DNA of 41,042 nt from Myxococcota bacterium (GCA_029268645.1 JAQWNI010000182.1:1-41042); one strand, 5' to 3'. Shown: positions 25,820 through 34,465, counted from the first letter of the stretch. Numbers and translations: made by a program. Notes: a model not told the origin generated them from the letters alone.

Positions 25820-26971
25820 ATGACGACTGAAATGAGTTTGCCGAAAATCCTGATCGTGGACGACGAGGAAGCAATCCTCGAGACCATGACCTTTACCTTC
25901 ATGGGGGAGTACGAGGTCTTAACCACGGTCGATCCGCGCCAGGCGCTTGATCTGCTCGACGAGAATGCACCGGTGGCCGTCCTGATTACCGACCAACGGA
26001 TGCCCCATATGACTGGGGTGGAACTTCTCGAGGCGGTTTACGCAAGGCACCCGGAAACGGTCAGAATCATGCTTACAGGATTTGCTGATTCGGAAGCGAC
26101 CATTCAGGCGATCAATGCGGGCCATGCCTATGCGTACATCAGCAAGCCGTGGGAGCCCGAGGAGCTGAAGAGCGTCGTTCGTCGGGCAGCGGAGCTTCAC
26201 GTCTTGAGTCTTGAGAACCGTCGTCTGCTGCTCGATCTTCAGAACGCAAACTCGATCATGCAAGCGGTGATGGACAAACTCGAAGTGGGCGCTGTCGCGG
26301 TCGATCGGGAAGGCTTGGTGCGAGCGGCCAATGCGCCGGCGAGGGCCTATCTCCAATTGGAGGAAGACCCGCGTGGCCGAAAGATCGACGATCTTCTCGC
26401 GACTAGCGATTCAGACCACTTGGTCGAAACGGTGAGGAAGCTGGCCGATGAACACGGTGGTGGCTTCGAAGAGATGGATCTCGAGGCAGGAGGATGCGGC
26501 CGACGCGTTCGCATCAGCGTTCAGCCGCTCGTCGATCCACAGGGCCTTTCTCTCGGGCGAGTGGTCCGGTTCAAGGAAATTTCCCATGAGCCTCTTCGGA
26601 GAATATTTGAAGAGATCATCGATGAGCTGATGGTCGAAACCGATGGATTCCGGATTCGGGTTGAAAATGTACTGGAGCGCCTGGGTGCGCTGATGGTCGA
26701 GGTCGAAGCCTCGGGTGTGACATCTCCCAACATGGCCGAGCTTGCGGAGGTCATTTCCCGAGCTCAAACCGCTATGCAGGGTTGGTTGGATGTCGAGGAA
26801 GCCCTACAGCGTGAAGACTATCCCGACGCGCAGCTGTTGCGAGACCGGATGCTTCTTGCGAATAAGCGATGGCCGCGGCCCAGCGCATTCCCTGATCGCA
26901 TCCAGCTCTTGGCGCGGCGTGTTGAAGACTATTACGAATCCGGGGAAAATCCCCGCGAGCGGATCCTTTGA
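25820..26971 (+). CDS. Response regulator with REC and PAS domains
   Basis: A 383-residue protein with an N-terminal receiver (phosphoacceptor Asp58 in TDQRMP, Lys109 in SKPWEPEEL, the Thr in MLTGF), then a PAS-type domain (about 145-255, NSIMQAVMDKLEVGAVAVDREG and onward). The C-terminal third is helical with no known output domain. The receiver subtype (AYISKPWEPEEL) is of the kind often fused to HD-GYP or kinase modules. With no DNA-binding or enzymatic domain, it likely signals by protein contact. It ends four bases before the unknown membrane protein gene, so the two may form a functional pair. Confidence 0.9.
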   Translation: MTTEMSLPKILIVDDEEAILETMTFTFMGEYEVLTTVDPRQALDLLDENAPVAVLITDQRMPHMTGVELLEAVYARHPETVRIMLTGFADSEATIQAINAGHAYAYISKPWEPEELKSVVRRAAELHVLSLENRRLLLDLQNANSIMQAVMDKLEVGAVAVDREGLVRAANAPARAYLQLEEDPRGRKIDDLLATSDSDHLVETVRKLADEHGGGFEEMDLEAGGCGRRVRISVQPLVDPQGLSLGRVVRFKEISHEPLRRIFEEIIDELMVETDGFRIRVENVLERLGALMVEVEASGVTSPNMAELAEVISRAQTAMQGWLDVEEALQREDYPDAQLLRDRMLLANKRWPRPSAFPDRIQLLARRVEDYYESGENPRERIL

Positions 26972-26975
26972 TCTG

Positions 26976-28661
26976 ATGTCGGAGAGAAACGACAGAAGCA
27001 GGGCGGGAATCGGTCGGACGCTCCCTCGTCTCGAACTTCGGATTGAAAGATTGCAGGCGATCTTTCGGTTTACATTTGCGTTCCATGCCCGAGAAGTTCG
27101 ATTCGAAATCGATCGCGGTCAGGGATTCGAGCGAATTTTTCCGGAAACCTTTTCCTTTCATGCAGACCGTCACGATCCCGCCGAGCTGATCCTTCAGCTG
27201 GACGACCTTCTCCATCGGACGCGGCTACTCCATCCCAATGCTAACCGCCGCGATTCCCGAGAGCTGATGCGTCGGTTGCTGTCCGCGGCACCGGTCTATC
27301 TCGATAGCATCTGTGAACAGCTCGATGCCGATTCCGAACTGGAATCTCAAATTCATCTTCGCTTTCATCAGGATGTTGCCCTGCTCGCCCAGCTCTTCGT
27401 TCGTTTTGAACAAACGGTTGATTTTGATCAGAATCGACCGATTCGTCTGGCGGGGTACGTGTTGCGCAGGCGAATGTGCCGGTCTCTTGAGATTGTCATG
27501 CGGGGCCGAGTCAGTCAGTCTTATTTGACTCGGTACATCGAAGGGGAAGTGGATCCTGTCGAGGCCAGCGACGATCCCACGGAAAGTGGATTTTTTCACG
27601 CTCTCGAAGGTGATGACTCTGAACGGGTGGATCGCCTGCTGTTGCGCATGGCCGAGCGTGCCTTCTACCAATGGGTCGAGGGAATCTGTCTCGATGAGGA
27701 TAATCAGGCCTTTGAAAAAGAGGACAGCCCCTTCGACAGCCGGGAGGAAGAAATCCTTCGTGTCGTCACCGCGGCGGGGTCCCCCGGGATGCGACGTGGG
27801 GAAGATCTCTCGCCGTTTCTTCGGCGCAGAGACCGCGACTGCCTCCGTTTGCTCAAGAAACTGGAGCGCTGGTTTCTTCGTCAATACGATATTCGCCATT
27901 CTTCCGCGGTGATTCAGCATGCGGCCTGGTTGGAGCAAGGCAAAGATGATGCCCGCGCTGTCTTGACCTGGCACGCCCCGGCCAACTACGCCGCCGCCTT
28001 GGCGGTGATTGCGCTGCCCTTTTTTGGCGCGGCTCTCGCATTCGATCGTGCGCCGGCCTTCTTCGGTTTTGTTTGTGCAGCAGAAGTGGCCGTAGTCTTT
28101 GCCCTGATGAGCTGGTTTCTGCTTTACCGCTTCGTGTGGAAACGAGACTTGAGTCTCTTCCACGCATCGGTGCCTAGAATTGGTGCGGGCATCATCGTCG
28201 GGTATGCACCGGTCTTCCTGATTGACGAGGTTTGGGCGCTCGCAGGTCGAGATATTTTTGCCCTCGGTGGCCTGGTCATGTTCCTCGGACTCGTGACGCT
28301 GCTCTACATCTATGTCGAGGTCCGTCGGCGAATAGGCGACAGTACGGAAGCGTTCGGTCGTGCACGGGGAATCTTTCTCCTAGGGGTTCTTCAGGCCGCG
28401 GCGATCGGTCTCGTGATGACGAGCCTCGTCGGCCCATTCATGGTGGTGAGAAGCTGGGCACCCACCAACGGAATGGAGGTGCCCATGCCCGTTCTCCAAG
28501 AGGGCTTGTCCCCGTTGCTCGGGGAGTTGCCCCGAATTGTCGGCCTCGACCCTGTCTACGCCTTTCCCTCGGCTCTCATTCTGATGACATTTCTTTCCTT
28601 CTTCATTGGCGTTTTTCTCCAATTGTTGTGGGAGGAGTTGCCGATCACGGAGCCTCTCTGA
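26976..28661 (+). CDS. Six-TM membrane protein with large soluble N-terminal region, unknown family
   Basis: 561 residues. The first about 330 are soluble, charged and helical (several runs of Arg/Glu/Asp; RREEEILRVVTAAGSPG-like segment near 267). The rest has six hydrophobic helices at about 337-358, 362-388, 402-422, 428-450, 465-490 and 532-552. I do not recognise a family, and no transporter, kinase or protease motif is visible. The ATG is four bases after the REC-PAS gene's stop, which favours coupled expression and a membrane role for that regulator. A longer frame overlapping the upstream gene is rejected. No signal peptide is needed for the N-in soluble part. Confidence 0.8.
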   Translation: MSERNDRSRAGIGRTLPRLELRIERLQAIFRFTFAFHAREVRFEIDRGQGFERIFPETFSFHADRHDPAELILQLDDLLHRTRLLHPNANRRDSRELMRRLLSAAPVYLDSICEQLDADSELESQIHLRFHQDVALLAQLFVRFEQTVDFDQNRPIRLAGYVLRRRMCRSLEIVMRGRVSQSYLTRYIEGEVDPVEASDDPTESGFFHALEGDDSERVDRLLLRMAERAFYQWVEGICLDEDNQAFEKEDSPFDSREEEILRVVTAAGSPGMRRGEDLSPFLRRRDRDCLRLLKKLERWFLRQYDIRHSSAVIQHAAWLEQGKDDARAVLTWHAPANYAAALAVIALPFFGAALAFDRAPAFFGFVCAAEVAVVFALMSWFLLYRFVWKRDLSLFHASVPRIGAGIIVGYAPVFLIDEVWALAGRDIFALGGLVMFLGLVTLLYIYVEVRRRIGDSTEAFGRARGIFLLGVLQAAAIGLVMTSLVGPFMVVRSWAPTNGMEVPMPVLQEGLSPLLGELPRIVGLDPVYAFPSALILMTFLSFFIGVFLQLLWEELPITEPL

Positions 28662-28814
28662 GGAGCCGTTCGGCGCCGGGCTCTACTCCCCGCTCCGGTG
28701 CTGGCACCTCGTCGGCCCAGCGGTACCATCCCGCGGCATTCCGGCGGGAGAAGACGCGCGACGGGTCCGCGACTTTTTCTCCGGTACCCTGTCCCGAAGG
28801 AGTGATCGCGGCTC

Positions 28815-29759
28815 ATGTCCGACCCTGATCCGACGCATACCAAGGTCTTAATCTTAGGAAGTGGTCCCGCGGGTTATACCGCAGCGATTTACGCTTCTCG
28901 CGCTGGCCTTGAGCCGATCGTGATTGCTGGTTTCCAATTTGGAGGTCAGCTGATGATCACGACAGAAGTCGAAAATTATCCAGGATATCCCGAAGGCATC
29001 ACTGGGCCGGCCATGATGGAGGACCTGCAAAAGCAGGCGGAGCGATTTGGTTCTCGGATCGTCTTCGAGGACGCCACCCGGGTCGATTTGTCGGCTCGGC
29101 CCTTCCGTGCAGAAGTGGATCAACGAATTTATACCGCCGATGCGCTACTGGTCGCGACAGGGGCTTCGGCCAAGTGGATTGGTCTCGAAAGTGAAACCCG
29201 GCTGCAAAACCGGGGTGTGTCGGCCTGCGCGACCTGCGACGGCGCGCTTTATCGGGGTAAGCCTCTCGCTGTTGTGGGCGGGGGAGATACCGCCCTTGAA
29301 GAGGCACTTTTTTTGACGCGCTTCGCCACCCGGGTGACCCTTATTCACCGACGTGACCAGCTCAGAGCTTCAAAAATCATGCAGCAAAGAGCGATGGATC
29401 ACGAAAAGATCGATTTTTTGTGGGACTCCGTTGTTGATGAAGTGCTCGGAGACGATGCAGTCGAAGGGGTTTCGATCCGCAATGTGAAAACCGAAAAGAA
29501 AACCAGGTTGGACGTCGACGGCCTGTTCATTGCGATCGGTCACAAGCCCAACACGGAGTTATTTGAAGGCTCCCTAGAGCTAGATGCCGCGGGCTACGTC
29601 GAGGTGGCAGCAGGTTCGACACGGACTTCAGTCGAAGGCGTCTTTGCTTGTGGTGACGTTGCCGACCCGACTTATCGCCAGGCTGTGACTGCGGCCGGGA
29701 CGGGCTGTATGGCGTCCATCGATGCCGAGCGCTGGCTCGCCGAGCAGGGAATCGCGTGA
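28815..29759 (+). CDS. trxB: Thioredoxin reductase
   Basis: NADPH-dependent flavoenzyme that reduces thioredoxin in the cytoplasm. The 314-residue protein has the FAD-binding GSGPAG (15-20), redox cysteines in CATC (Cys138 and Cys141), the NADPH-binding GGGDTALEE, and the C-terminal FACGDV with FAD contacts. Length is typical. It follows the membrane protein gene after 153 bases on the same strand. A perfect 9-bp inverted repeat overlaps its stop codon (29751-29777). A downstream thioredoxin is not in the window. Confidence 0.96.
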   Translation: MSDPDPTHTKVLILGSGPAGYTAAIYASRAGLEPIVIAGFQFGGQLMITTEVENYPGYPEGITGPAMMEDLQKQAERFGSRIVFEDATRVDLSARPFRAEVDQRIYTADALLVATGASAKWIGLESETRLQNRGVSACATCDGALYRGKPLAVVGGGDTALEEALFLTRFATRVTLIHRRDQLRASKIMQQRAMDHEKIDFLWDSVVDEVLGDDAVEGVSIRNVKTEKKTRLDVDGLFIAIGHKPNTELFEGSLELDAAGYVEVAAGSTRTSVEGVFACGDVADPTYRQAVTAAGTGCMASIDAERWLAEQGIA

Positions 29760-29777
29760 TGCGTGGTGTCACGCGAT
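29751..29777 (+). promoter_or_regulatory. Perfect 9-bp inverted repeat across the trxB stop codon
   Basis: ATCGCGTGA (29751-29759) and TCACGCGAT (29769-29777) flank a nine-base loop; the trxB stop TGA is the end of the left arm. No T-tract follows. It may be an RNA stem that separates trxB from the next gene or slows translation, or a protein-binding palindrome; both are inferred. Confidence 0.4.
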
Positions 29778-29810
29778 CTGAACCGGCCGAATGATCCGGA
29801 GGCGATTTGG

Positions 29811-30911
29811 ATGCCGTTGACGCGTGAAATGCTCGAGCGGCTGACGGATCGCTCCACCGACATAGTGGTTGCGACGGATCGAAAGGGTCGTGTCGTCTAC
29901 TACAATGATGGAGCCTCAAGAAGTCTTGGCTATGTGAGCGACGAAATTCTCGGCCGTTTTGTGGGCATCCTTTATCCGAGTCTGGAGGAGGCTCGTCGAG
30001 TGGCCCGAGCGATGCGAAGCGCCGAGCCTGATGGCAAGGGGATCGTCGAAAGTTTCCAGACCGAATTTCTCACGATGTCGGGTGAGAATATTCCGGTCGC
30101 GATTTCGGGCACGTTGCTGTACGACGAGGCCGGCCAAGAAAACGGGACGATTGGCTATGCGAAGGACCTTCGTGAGATTTTGCATAAAGACCAGCTGGCG
30201 ACCCTTGGTGAAGTGGCCATCGGGCTCAGCCATGAAATCAACAATCCATTGGCGGTCATCCTGAATCAGTGCCAATTGTTGGAAGAGGAGATTGCTCGCC
30301 TCGCCGGGGATCGGGATTGCTCTGTTGAGGATGAGCGGCTTGACGCGGTTCGCCGAGAAGTGGCGCGTATCTCTGAAGTGCTTGAGCGGCTCGGAGAAAT
30401 GGTTCAATCGGACAATTACGAAACCGTCGGATACGTGGGCCCTGCCCGTATGATCGATTTGCGTCGCGAGGAAACGAGACTCGACAAGCGAGACGATCGC
30501 CTCGATGGCCTGCGGTTGCTCGTCGTGGATGATGATCGAGGGATTTGCAACAGCTTGAAGGAAATCTTGCAAATCAGTGGCTGTCAGGTCGAAGTCGCTC
30601 ATGATGGTCTCGAGGCACTCGACCAGCTTGCGACGACGGTTTTTGACTTGATGCTGACCGATGTCGTGATGCCTCGGATGGACGGACACCAGCTCTACAT
30701 GCATGTCCGGGAACGCATGCCCGATTTACCCGTTTTGATGATGACCGCATTTCACTACGACAAGGATCACATCATCAAACGATCACGTATGAAGGGCCTA
30801 GAGGGAGTGATCTTCAAAAAGCCTGTTGATCCCGTTCGCCTGAGAGAAGTGATTGTCGAAACGGTTCACGGTCGGCGGCCGATCTCGGGCGAAGATGGGA
30901 AAGTGTCTTGA
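29811..30911 (+). CDS. PAS-DHp-receiver protein without histidine-kinase ATPase domain
   Basis: A 366-residue signalling protein. A PAS domain occupies about 8-120. A DHp helix follows with His141 in GLSHEINNPLAV, the usual H-box. The ATP-binding CA domain expected next is absent: about 90 residues lead straight to a receiver with Asp284 (TDVVMP) and a FKKP lysine motif. It could carry phosphate between His and Asp but cannot make it by itself. ATG at 29811 is chosen for GGAGG eight bases upstream; a GTG at 29763 adds an unsupported 16 residues. The stop overlaps the next gene's TTG start. Confidence 0.85.
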   Translation: MPLTREMLERLTDRSTDIVVATDRKGRVVYYNDGASRSLGYVSDEILGRFVGILYPSLEEARRVARAMRSAEPDGKGIVESFQTEFLTMSGENIPVAISGTLLYDEAGQENGTIGYAKDLREILHKDQLATLGEVAIGLSHEINNPLAVILNQCQLLEEEIARLAGDRDCSVEDERLDAVRREVARISEVLERLGEMVQSDNYETVGYVGPARMIDLRREETRLDKRDDRLDGLRLLVVDDDRGICNSLKEILQISGCQVEVAHDGLEALDQLATTVFDLMLTDVVMPRMDGHQLYMHVRERMPDLPVLMMTAFHYDKDHIIKRSRMKGLEGVIFKKPVDPVRLREVIVETVHGRRPISGEDGKVS

Positions 30912-31714
30912 CGGCGCAAGGTGTACGCTTCGATGCAGCGGCGGCCCGAGGCTTGGAAGCCGCCTATCAGACCATCGATGTGATTCTGCAACGGGTTCGA
31001 GTTCTCGATGCGCTGGCGTTGAGCCCCGGAGATCACGTGCTCGACATTGGATGCGGCCCTGGGCTCCTCCTGGAGGCGCTCGCTAAAACGGTCAGCCCTT
31101 CTGGACGGGCTGTGGGTATGGATCAGAGCTCTCCAATGGTCGATGTGGCGTCGCATCGTTGTGAGGTCTACCCGCAAGCCACACTCGAAGTCGGCGAAGC
31201 TTTGGATCTTCCCTACCCGGATCAGAGCTTTGATGCAGTCGTTTCGACTCAGGTCTACGAGTATGTGGCGGATATCCCCTCCGGCCTTCAGGAAATTCGG
31301 CGGGTCTTACGCCCTGGGGCACGCGTGGTTTTGCTCGATACCGACTACGACTCGTTGGTAGTCCATACGGAAGACCCTGAACGACTGGCCCGGATTCTCG
31401 AGGCCTGGGACGAGCACTTTGTGCACCGAGGCTTGCCGCGGACCCTAGGAGCCGAGATGAAAAAAGCGGGTCTTCGGGTTCGTCGTGTCGAGTCGATTCC
31501 GATGCTCAACGTCGCGCACCACGAAGACGCCTTCAGCTGGCATTTGACCCGCATGATGGCGGGGTTTTCAGCCGGTCGCGGCGATTGCACTGAAGAGGAT
31601 ACGCGCAACTGGCTCGCGGAACTCGAACGACTGGGCGAAGCGGGCGAATATTTCTTTAGCCTGAACCGTTATCTGTTCGCCGCTGATCGAGAGGCTCTGC
31701 CCGGCGAGGCCTGA
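30908..31714 (+). CDS. SAM-dependent methyltransferase (class I)
   Basis: A 268-residue class I methyltransferase. Motif I is VLDIGCGPG, the acidic residue binding the ribose lies in GMDQSSPMV, the DAVVSTQVYEYV segment is motif IV, and RVLRPGARVVL is the motif before the last strands. It belongs to the UbiE/arsenite-methyltransferase-like group by layout, but substrate is unknown. The TTG start overlaps the previous gene's TGA as TTGA. A stem-loop (31711-31728) covers its stop. Confidence 0.9.
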   Translation: MTAQGVRFDAAAARGLEAAYQTIDVILQRVRVLDALALSPGDHVLDIGCGPGLLLEALAKTVSPSGRAVGMDQSSPMVDVASHRCEVYPQATLEVGEALDLPYPDQSFDAVVSTQVYEYVADIPSGLQEIRRVLRPGARVVLLDTDYDSLVVHTEDPERLARILEAWDEHFVHRGLPRTLGAEMKKAGLRVRRVESIPMLNVAHHEDAFSWHLTRMMAGFSAGRGDCTEEDTRNWLAELERLGEAGEYFFSLNRYLFAADREALPGEA

Positions 31715-31728
31715 ACCGCGAGGTTCAG
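31711..31728 (+). terminator. Hairpin with GCGA tetraloop at the methyltransferase stop
   Basis: CTGAACC pairs with GGTTCAG around GCGA, a GNRA-type tetraloop. The stem overlaps the stop codon. There is no T-tract, so it may be an mRNA-end structure or a Rho-type processing stem rather than an intrinsic terminator. Confidence 0.35.
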
Positions 31729-32087
31729 TGGCCGGATGGTTTCTATGAGTGCGGGGCCCGGGGGACCTTCAGTTCGAGAGCGTGGATCGCCCAGCTCAGT
31801 GCGGATTTGCGTCTGTTGGAGACTTCGAACCTTCGGAGCCGAGGGGGATTGAAGGAAGTCCCGCCCTCGAAGAAAAAAGGCCGGACACACAAGCGGCGAC
31901 CTCCGGCTGGTCTCCGATCAACCTTTCGGGCGTTGGCCCGCGCCGCCGCCTGCAAACTGGGGAGCCAGAAAACCCGATCCAGAAGCGGGTTAGCCAAGAA
32001 CCAGACGTATCCAGCGGCGTTTCATGTTCGGTGAGTTTTGGGAATGAATCTTCCAACGGTTCGGTTCTGGCCTTTCCCCCCGTTCAC
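31729..32087. other. Non-coding stretch before the DksA/TraR-like gene
   Basis: About 360 bases between two convergent genes with no credible coding frame; a minus-strand frame across it (31990-32970) is a shadow. It contains the minus-strand hairpin at 31972-31992. I see no RNA gene. Confidence 0.5.
31970..31992 (-). terminator. Possible terminator of the DksA/TraR-like gene
   Basis: On the minus strand AACCCG, a nine-base loop and CGGGTT are followed by TTCT, giving TTTT across the end of the stem. It lies about 100 bases downstream of the stop codon. Confidence 0.4.
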
Positions 32088-32450
32088 TCATGCGCGGCGG
32101 CCCTCGCGTTCCTTTTGACAGCCGAGGCATAGCGGGGCCTCCGGTCGTGCTTCGAGGCGAGCCCACCCGATGGGTTCTTCGCAGCTGGCGCAGGTTCCGT
32201 AGATGTCCTCGCGGAGTCGCTGACGAGCGGCTTCCACCCGGTTGAGTCGTTGAGCGGATGCTCGGCGTGTCGCTTCGGTCATTTTCTGCTGAGCAATCGC
32301 TTCCATCCGGGACAGCCGGCCGATGGGTTGGTCGAGGGCGACCGGTCGGGCGCCTTCGGCGCCCCGTTCGATCTGCCTGCGCAGCGCCTCGGCCAAGTCT
32401 TCGAGGGCTTGTCGCAAGTTTTCGCGTTGGCCAGGGGTGAGTGGCTGCAT
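32088..32450 (-). CDS. TraR/DksA-family zinc-finger protein
   Basis: A 120-residue protein with an N-terminal coiled coil (RENLRQALEDLAEALRRQIE), the family segment VALDQPIGRLSRMEAIAQQKM, and a C4 zinc finger (CASC, then CLGC). This matches short DksA/TraR homologues that bind the RNA polymerase secondary channel or its surface. The acidic tip DxxDxA of true DksA is not evident, so ppGpp-dependent control should not be assumed. ATG at 32450 is chosen for GAGGAAGAG about nine bases upstream; the frame runs further back without support. It is divergent from the zinc-ribbon gene at 32560. Confidence 0.88.
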   Translation of the reverse strand: MQPLTPGQRENLRQALEDLAEALRRQIERGAEGARPVALDQPIGRLSRMEAIAQQKMTEATRRASAQRLNRVEAARQRLREDIYGTCASCEEPIGWARLEARPEAPLCLGCQKEREGRRA

Positions 32451-32559
32451 GCCGGGCTCTTCCTCTTCGAATAGGGAGAATGAATCCACCCTGAGGCTCG
32501 CTCGCGAAGCCCGGTTCGGCAATCCCGGCCGGCTGCGGGGAGCGTGTTAGCATTCGGGT

Positions 32560-33315
32560 GTGCCCCCCCGTATCGCATTGCTCGATGTCCAAGCTCTCGA
32601 TCTTGAGCGAGACGCTTTGCTCGCCCGTCGAGCCGCTCTCCCAGAGCGGCAAAGACTTCGAGACTTGGCTGCGCGTGCCACGGAGTTGGATCAGGCGCAC
32701 GCCCGCTGCCTTCAGGAACGGGGCGCGGTCAACCGCCAAGAGCGTGACTGGGCGAATCAAGTGGAGGACTTGGCCGTCAAGGCTCAGGAACTCGAGGATA
32801 AACTGTATTCCGGGACGGTGAAGGCAACCAAGGAGCTCGAGGCGCTCCAAGAGGAAGTCCGAGGAACCCGCGAGCGCCAGGGCGAGTTTGAATCGAGTCA
32901 GATGGAAACCCTCGAGGAGATCGACCGTCTCGATGCTGAGGGCGTCGACAACCGGAAAGCGCGTGAGCAAGTGGACACGGATGCATCAGCGACTCGCGAT
33001 GGGCTGGCTCGGGCTGAAGCCTTGATCGATGAGGAACTCGGTGTTTTGGCGGGCCGCTGTGAACATCACCGTCAGGATGTCCCATCAACGATCCTCGTTG
33101 AGTACGATCGCCTCCGGGGCAAGGAGCGTCTCGGGGGGCGGGCTGCGGCGGAACTCGCGGGTGGAACTTGCGGGGCCTGTCGGGTCCGGCTGCCCGTCAT
33201 CGAATACAATCGGATTCGCAACGAGCCTGACGACGTGCTTGCTCATTGTCCCCGATGCAGCCGGGTATTGATTCGAATGCAGCCTGGGGCCGGGACCGCC
33301 GAGGAAGTCACTTGA
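32560..33315 (+). CDS. Coiled-coil C4 zinc-ribbon protein
   Basis: A 251-residue protein with a long N-terminal coiled coil (about 10-170, many Glu/Arg/Leu heptads) and a C-terminal zinc ribbon: GTCGAC, a spacer, then HCPRCSRVL, giving four cysteines. The family is broadly conserved and poorly understood; a role as a zinc-dependent partner or translation-associated factor has been proposed for relatives. The GTG start lacks a strong Shine-Dalgarno. Its stop overlaps the next gene's TTG as TTGA, so it leads a three-gene coupled unit. Confidence 0.88.
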   Translation: MPPRIALLDVQALDLERDALLARRAALPERQRLRDLAARATELDQAHARCLQERGAVNRQERDWANQVEDLAVKAQELEDKLYSGTVKATKELEALQEEVRGTRERQGEFESSQMETLEEIDRLDAEGVDNRKAREQVDTDASATRDGLARAEALIDEELGVLAGRCEHHRQDVPSTILVEYDRLRGKERLGGRAAAELAGGTCGACRVRLPVIEYNRIRNEPDDVLAHCPRCSRVLIRMQPGAGTAEEVT

Positions 33316-33980
33316 GCGTCCGGCTCGAATTCTTCTTTGACTGTTCGAGTCCTTGGACGTACCTCGCGTTTCACCGGATCCAATCGGTCGCGGCCGAGAC
33401 AGACACAACGATTCTCTGGCGTCCGATTTTGGTCGGGGGTGTATTCAATGCGATTAACCCCGGCGTCTATACCGAGCGAGCCAAAATCGGCGATCGTCTT
33501 CGGCAAGGGGAAACGACCGCCGAGGGACGCAAGGCCAAGTATTACATCAAGGATCTGGCTGATTGGGCGCGTCTTTCCGATCTGAAAATCGGACAACCTT
33601 CCGTTTTTCCGGTCAATTCCGTCCGGGTGATGCGCGCTTGTTTCGTAGCCGAGGAGCATGGTCGTCTTATTCCCTTTGCCCGAGCGGCCTTCGAGGCGTA
33701 CTGGGGAGAGTTGAAAGACCTTTCACAAGATGATGTGCTGATGGAGATCGCGGGGAAGGCCGGGCTCGATGCAGAAGAGATCTTTAAAAAAATTGTGACC
33801 CCCGACTACAAGCAACGCTTACGGAATACGACGGACGAATTGATGGAGCGAGGTGGATTCGGATCTCCGACGATTTTCATAGACGAGAGTGACATGTATT
33901 TTGGCAATGACCGACTCGAGGTTGTCGCGGACGTACTGCGCCGACGAGCCGGTGAGTTAGATCGGAAGGGCGTATCGTGA
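33312..33980 (+). CDS. 2-hydroxychromene-2-carboxylate isomerase / DsbA-like kappa-GST family
   Basis: A 222-residue thioredoxin-fold protein of the HCCA isomerase (kappa glutathione transferase) group. The N-terminal strand-helix FFFDCSSPWTYLAFHRI holds the serine that activates glutathione in this group; GSPTIFID is the cis-Pro region. Family members isomerise hydroxychromene carboxylates in aromatic degradation, or conjugate glutathione; which applies here is unknown. TTG at 33312 is chosen because GAGGAAG precedes it and it overlaps the upstream TGA. An in-frame longer reading from 33246 is not supported. Confidence 0.87.
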   Translation: MSVRLEFFFDCSSPWTYLAFHRIQSVAAETDTTILWRPILVGGVFNAINPGVYTERAKIGDRLRQGETTAEGRKAKYYIKDLADWARLSDLKIGQPSVFPVNSVRVMRACFVAEEHGRLIPFARAAFEAYWGELKDLSQDDVLMEIAGKAGLDAEEIFKKIVTPDYKQRLRNTTDELMERGGFGSPTIFIDESDMYFGNDRLEVVADVLRRRAGELDRKGVS

Positions 33981-34447
33981 ACGATTGGCAGCATCAGAGC
34001 CGGCAGAGTTTAGGCACTTCTCTTCTTGTTCTCTGGGTTGCGCTGGTGGGCGGGGTCTGGGGTTGTGCAGGCTGGGGGGGCGCCGAAGCGCCACCGATCA
34101 ACGAGGTTTGGCACGTAGTCGATCTCGATGGTCATCCTCTTCCGAGGTTGCCTCACGGTCGTGTTCCCGCGGTTCGTCTTGATGGAGAGTCAGTCCGGCT
34201 CAGCGGTTTCACTGGGTGCAATCGACTGGGGGGGACGTATCTGCTGGCCGGGGATTCTTTGGAATTTCTCGGAATGACGACGACTCGCATGGCTTGCTCG
34301 CAGCCGGGCGCTTCGGTCGAGATGGTTTTCATGCAGAACCTGGAATCAGTGTCTCGTTGGCATCGCCGTGGCAAAAATCTCGAGCTACTTGACGCAAAAG
34401 GACAGGTGCTGGTGCGGCTTGAACCTGCCGAGGAAAAAGACCTTTAA
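33977..34447 (+). CDS. META-domain lipoprotein
   Basis: A 156-residue lipoprotein: signal peptide with lipobox VWGC (Cys30), then a META (HslJ-like) domain containing GFTGCNRLGGTY, TTTRMAC and FMQNLESVSRW. The GCN and MAC segments are the family signature. META proteins are found in the periplasm or outer membrane and are linked to stress tolerance in some bacteria. The GTG start overlaps the previous stop as GTGA. It is third in the zinc-ribbon/isomerase/META unit and ends 18 bases before the convergent GT4 gene. Confidence 0.88.
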   Translation: MNDWQHQSRQSLGTSLLVLWVALVGGVWGCAGWGGAEAPPINEVWHVVDLDGHPLPRLPHGRVPAVRLDGESVRLSGFTGCNRLGGTYLLAGDSLEFLGMTTTRMACSQPGASVEMVFMQNLESVSRWHRRGKNLELLDAKGQVLVRLEPAEEKDL

Positions 34448-34465
34448 GTAGCGAAGAACCGGCTT

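Noticed and set aside
31815-31835. tRNA T-arm-like GGTTCGAAG on the minus strand
   Set aside because: The flanking arms do not pair and no acceptor or anticodon stems fit.
31990-32970. 326-codon minus-strand frame over the DksA/TraR and zinc-ribbon genes
   Set aside because: Overlaps two real genes in other frames and shows no recognisable domain.
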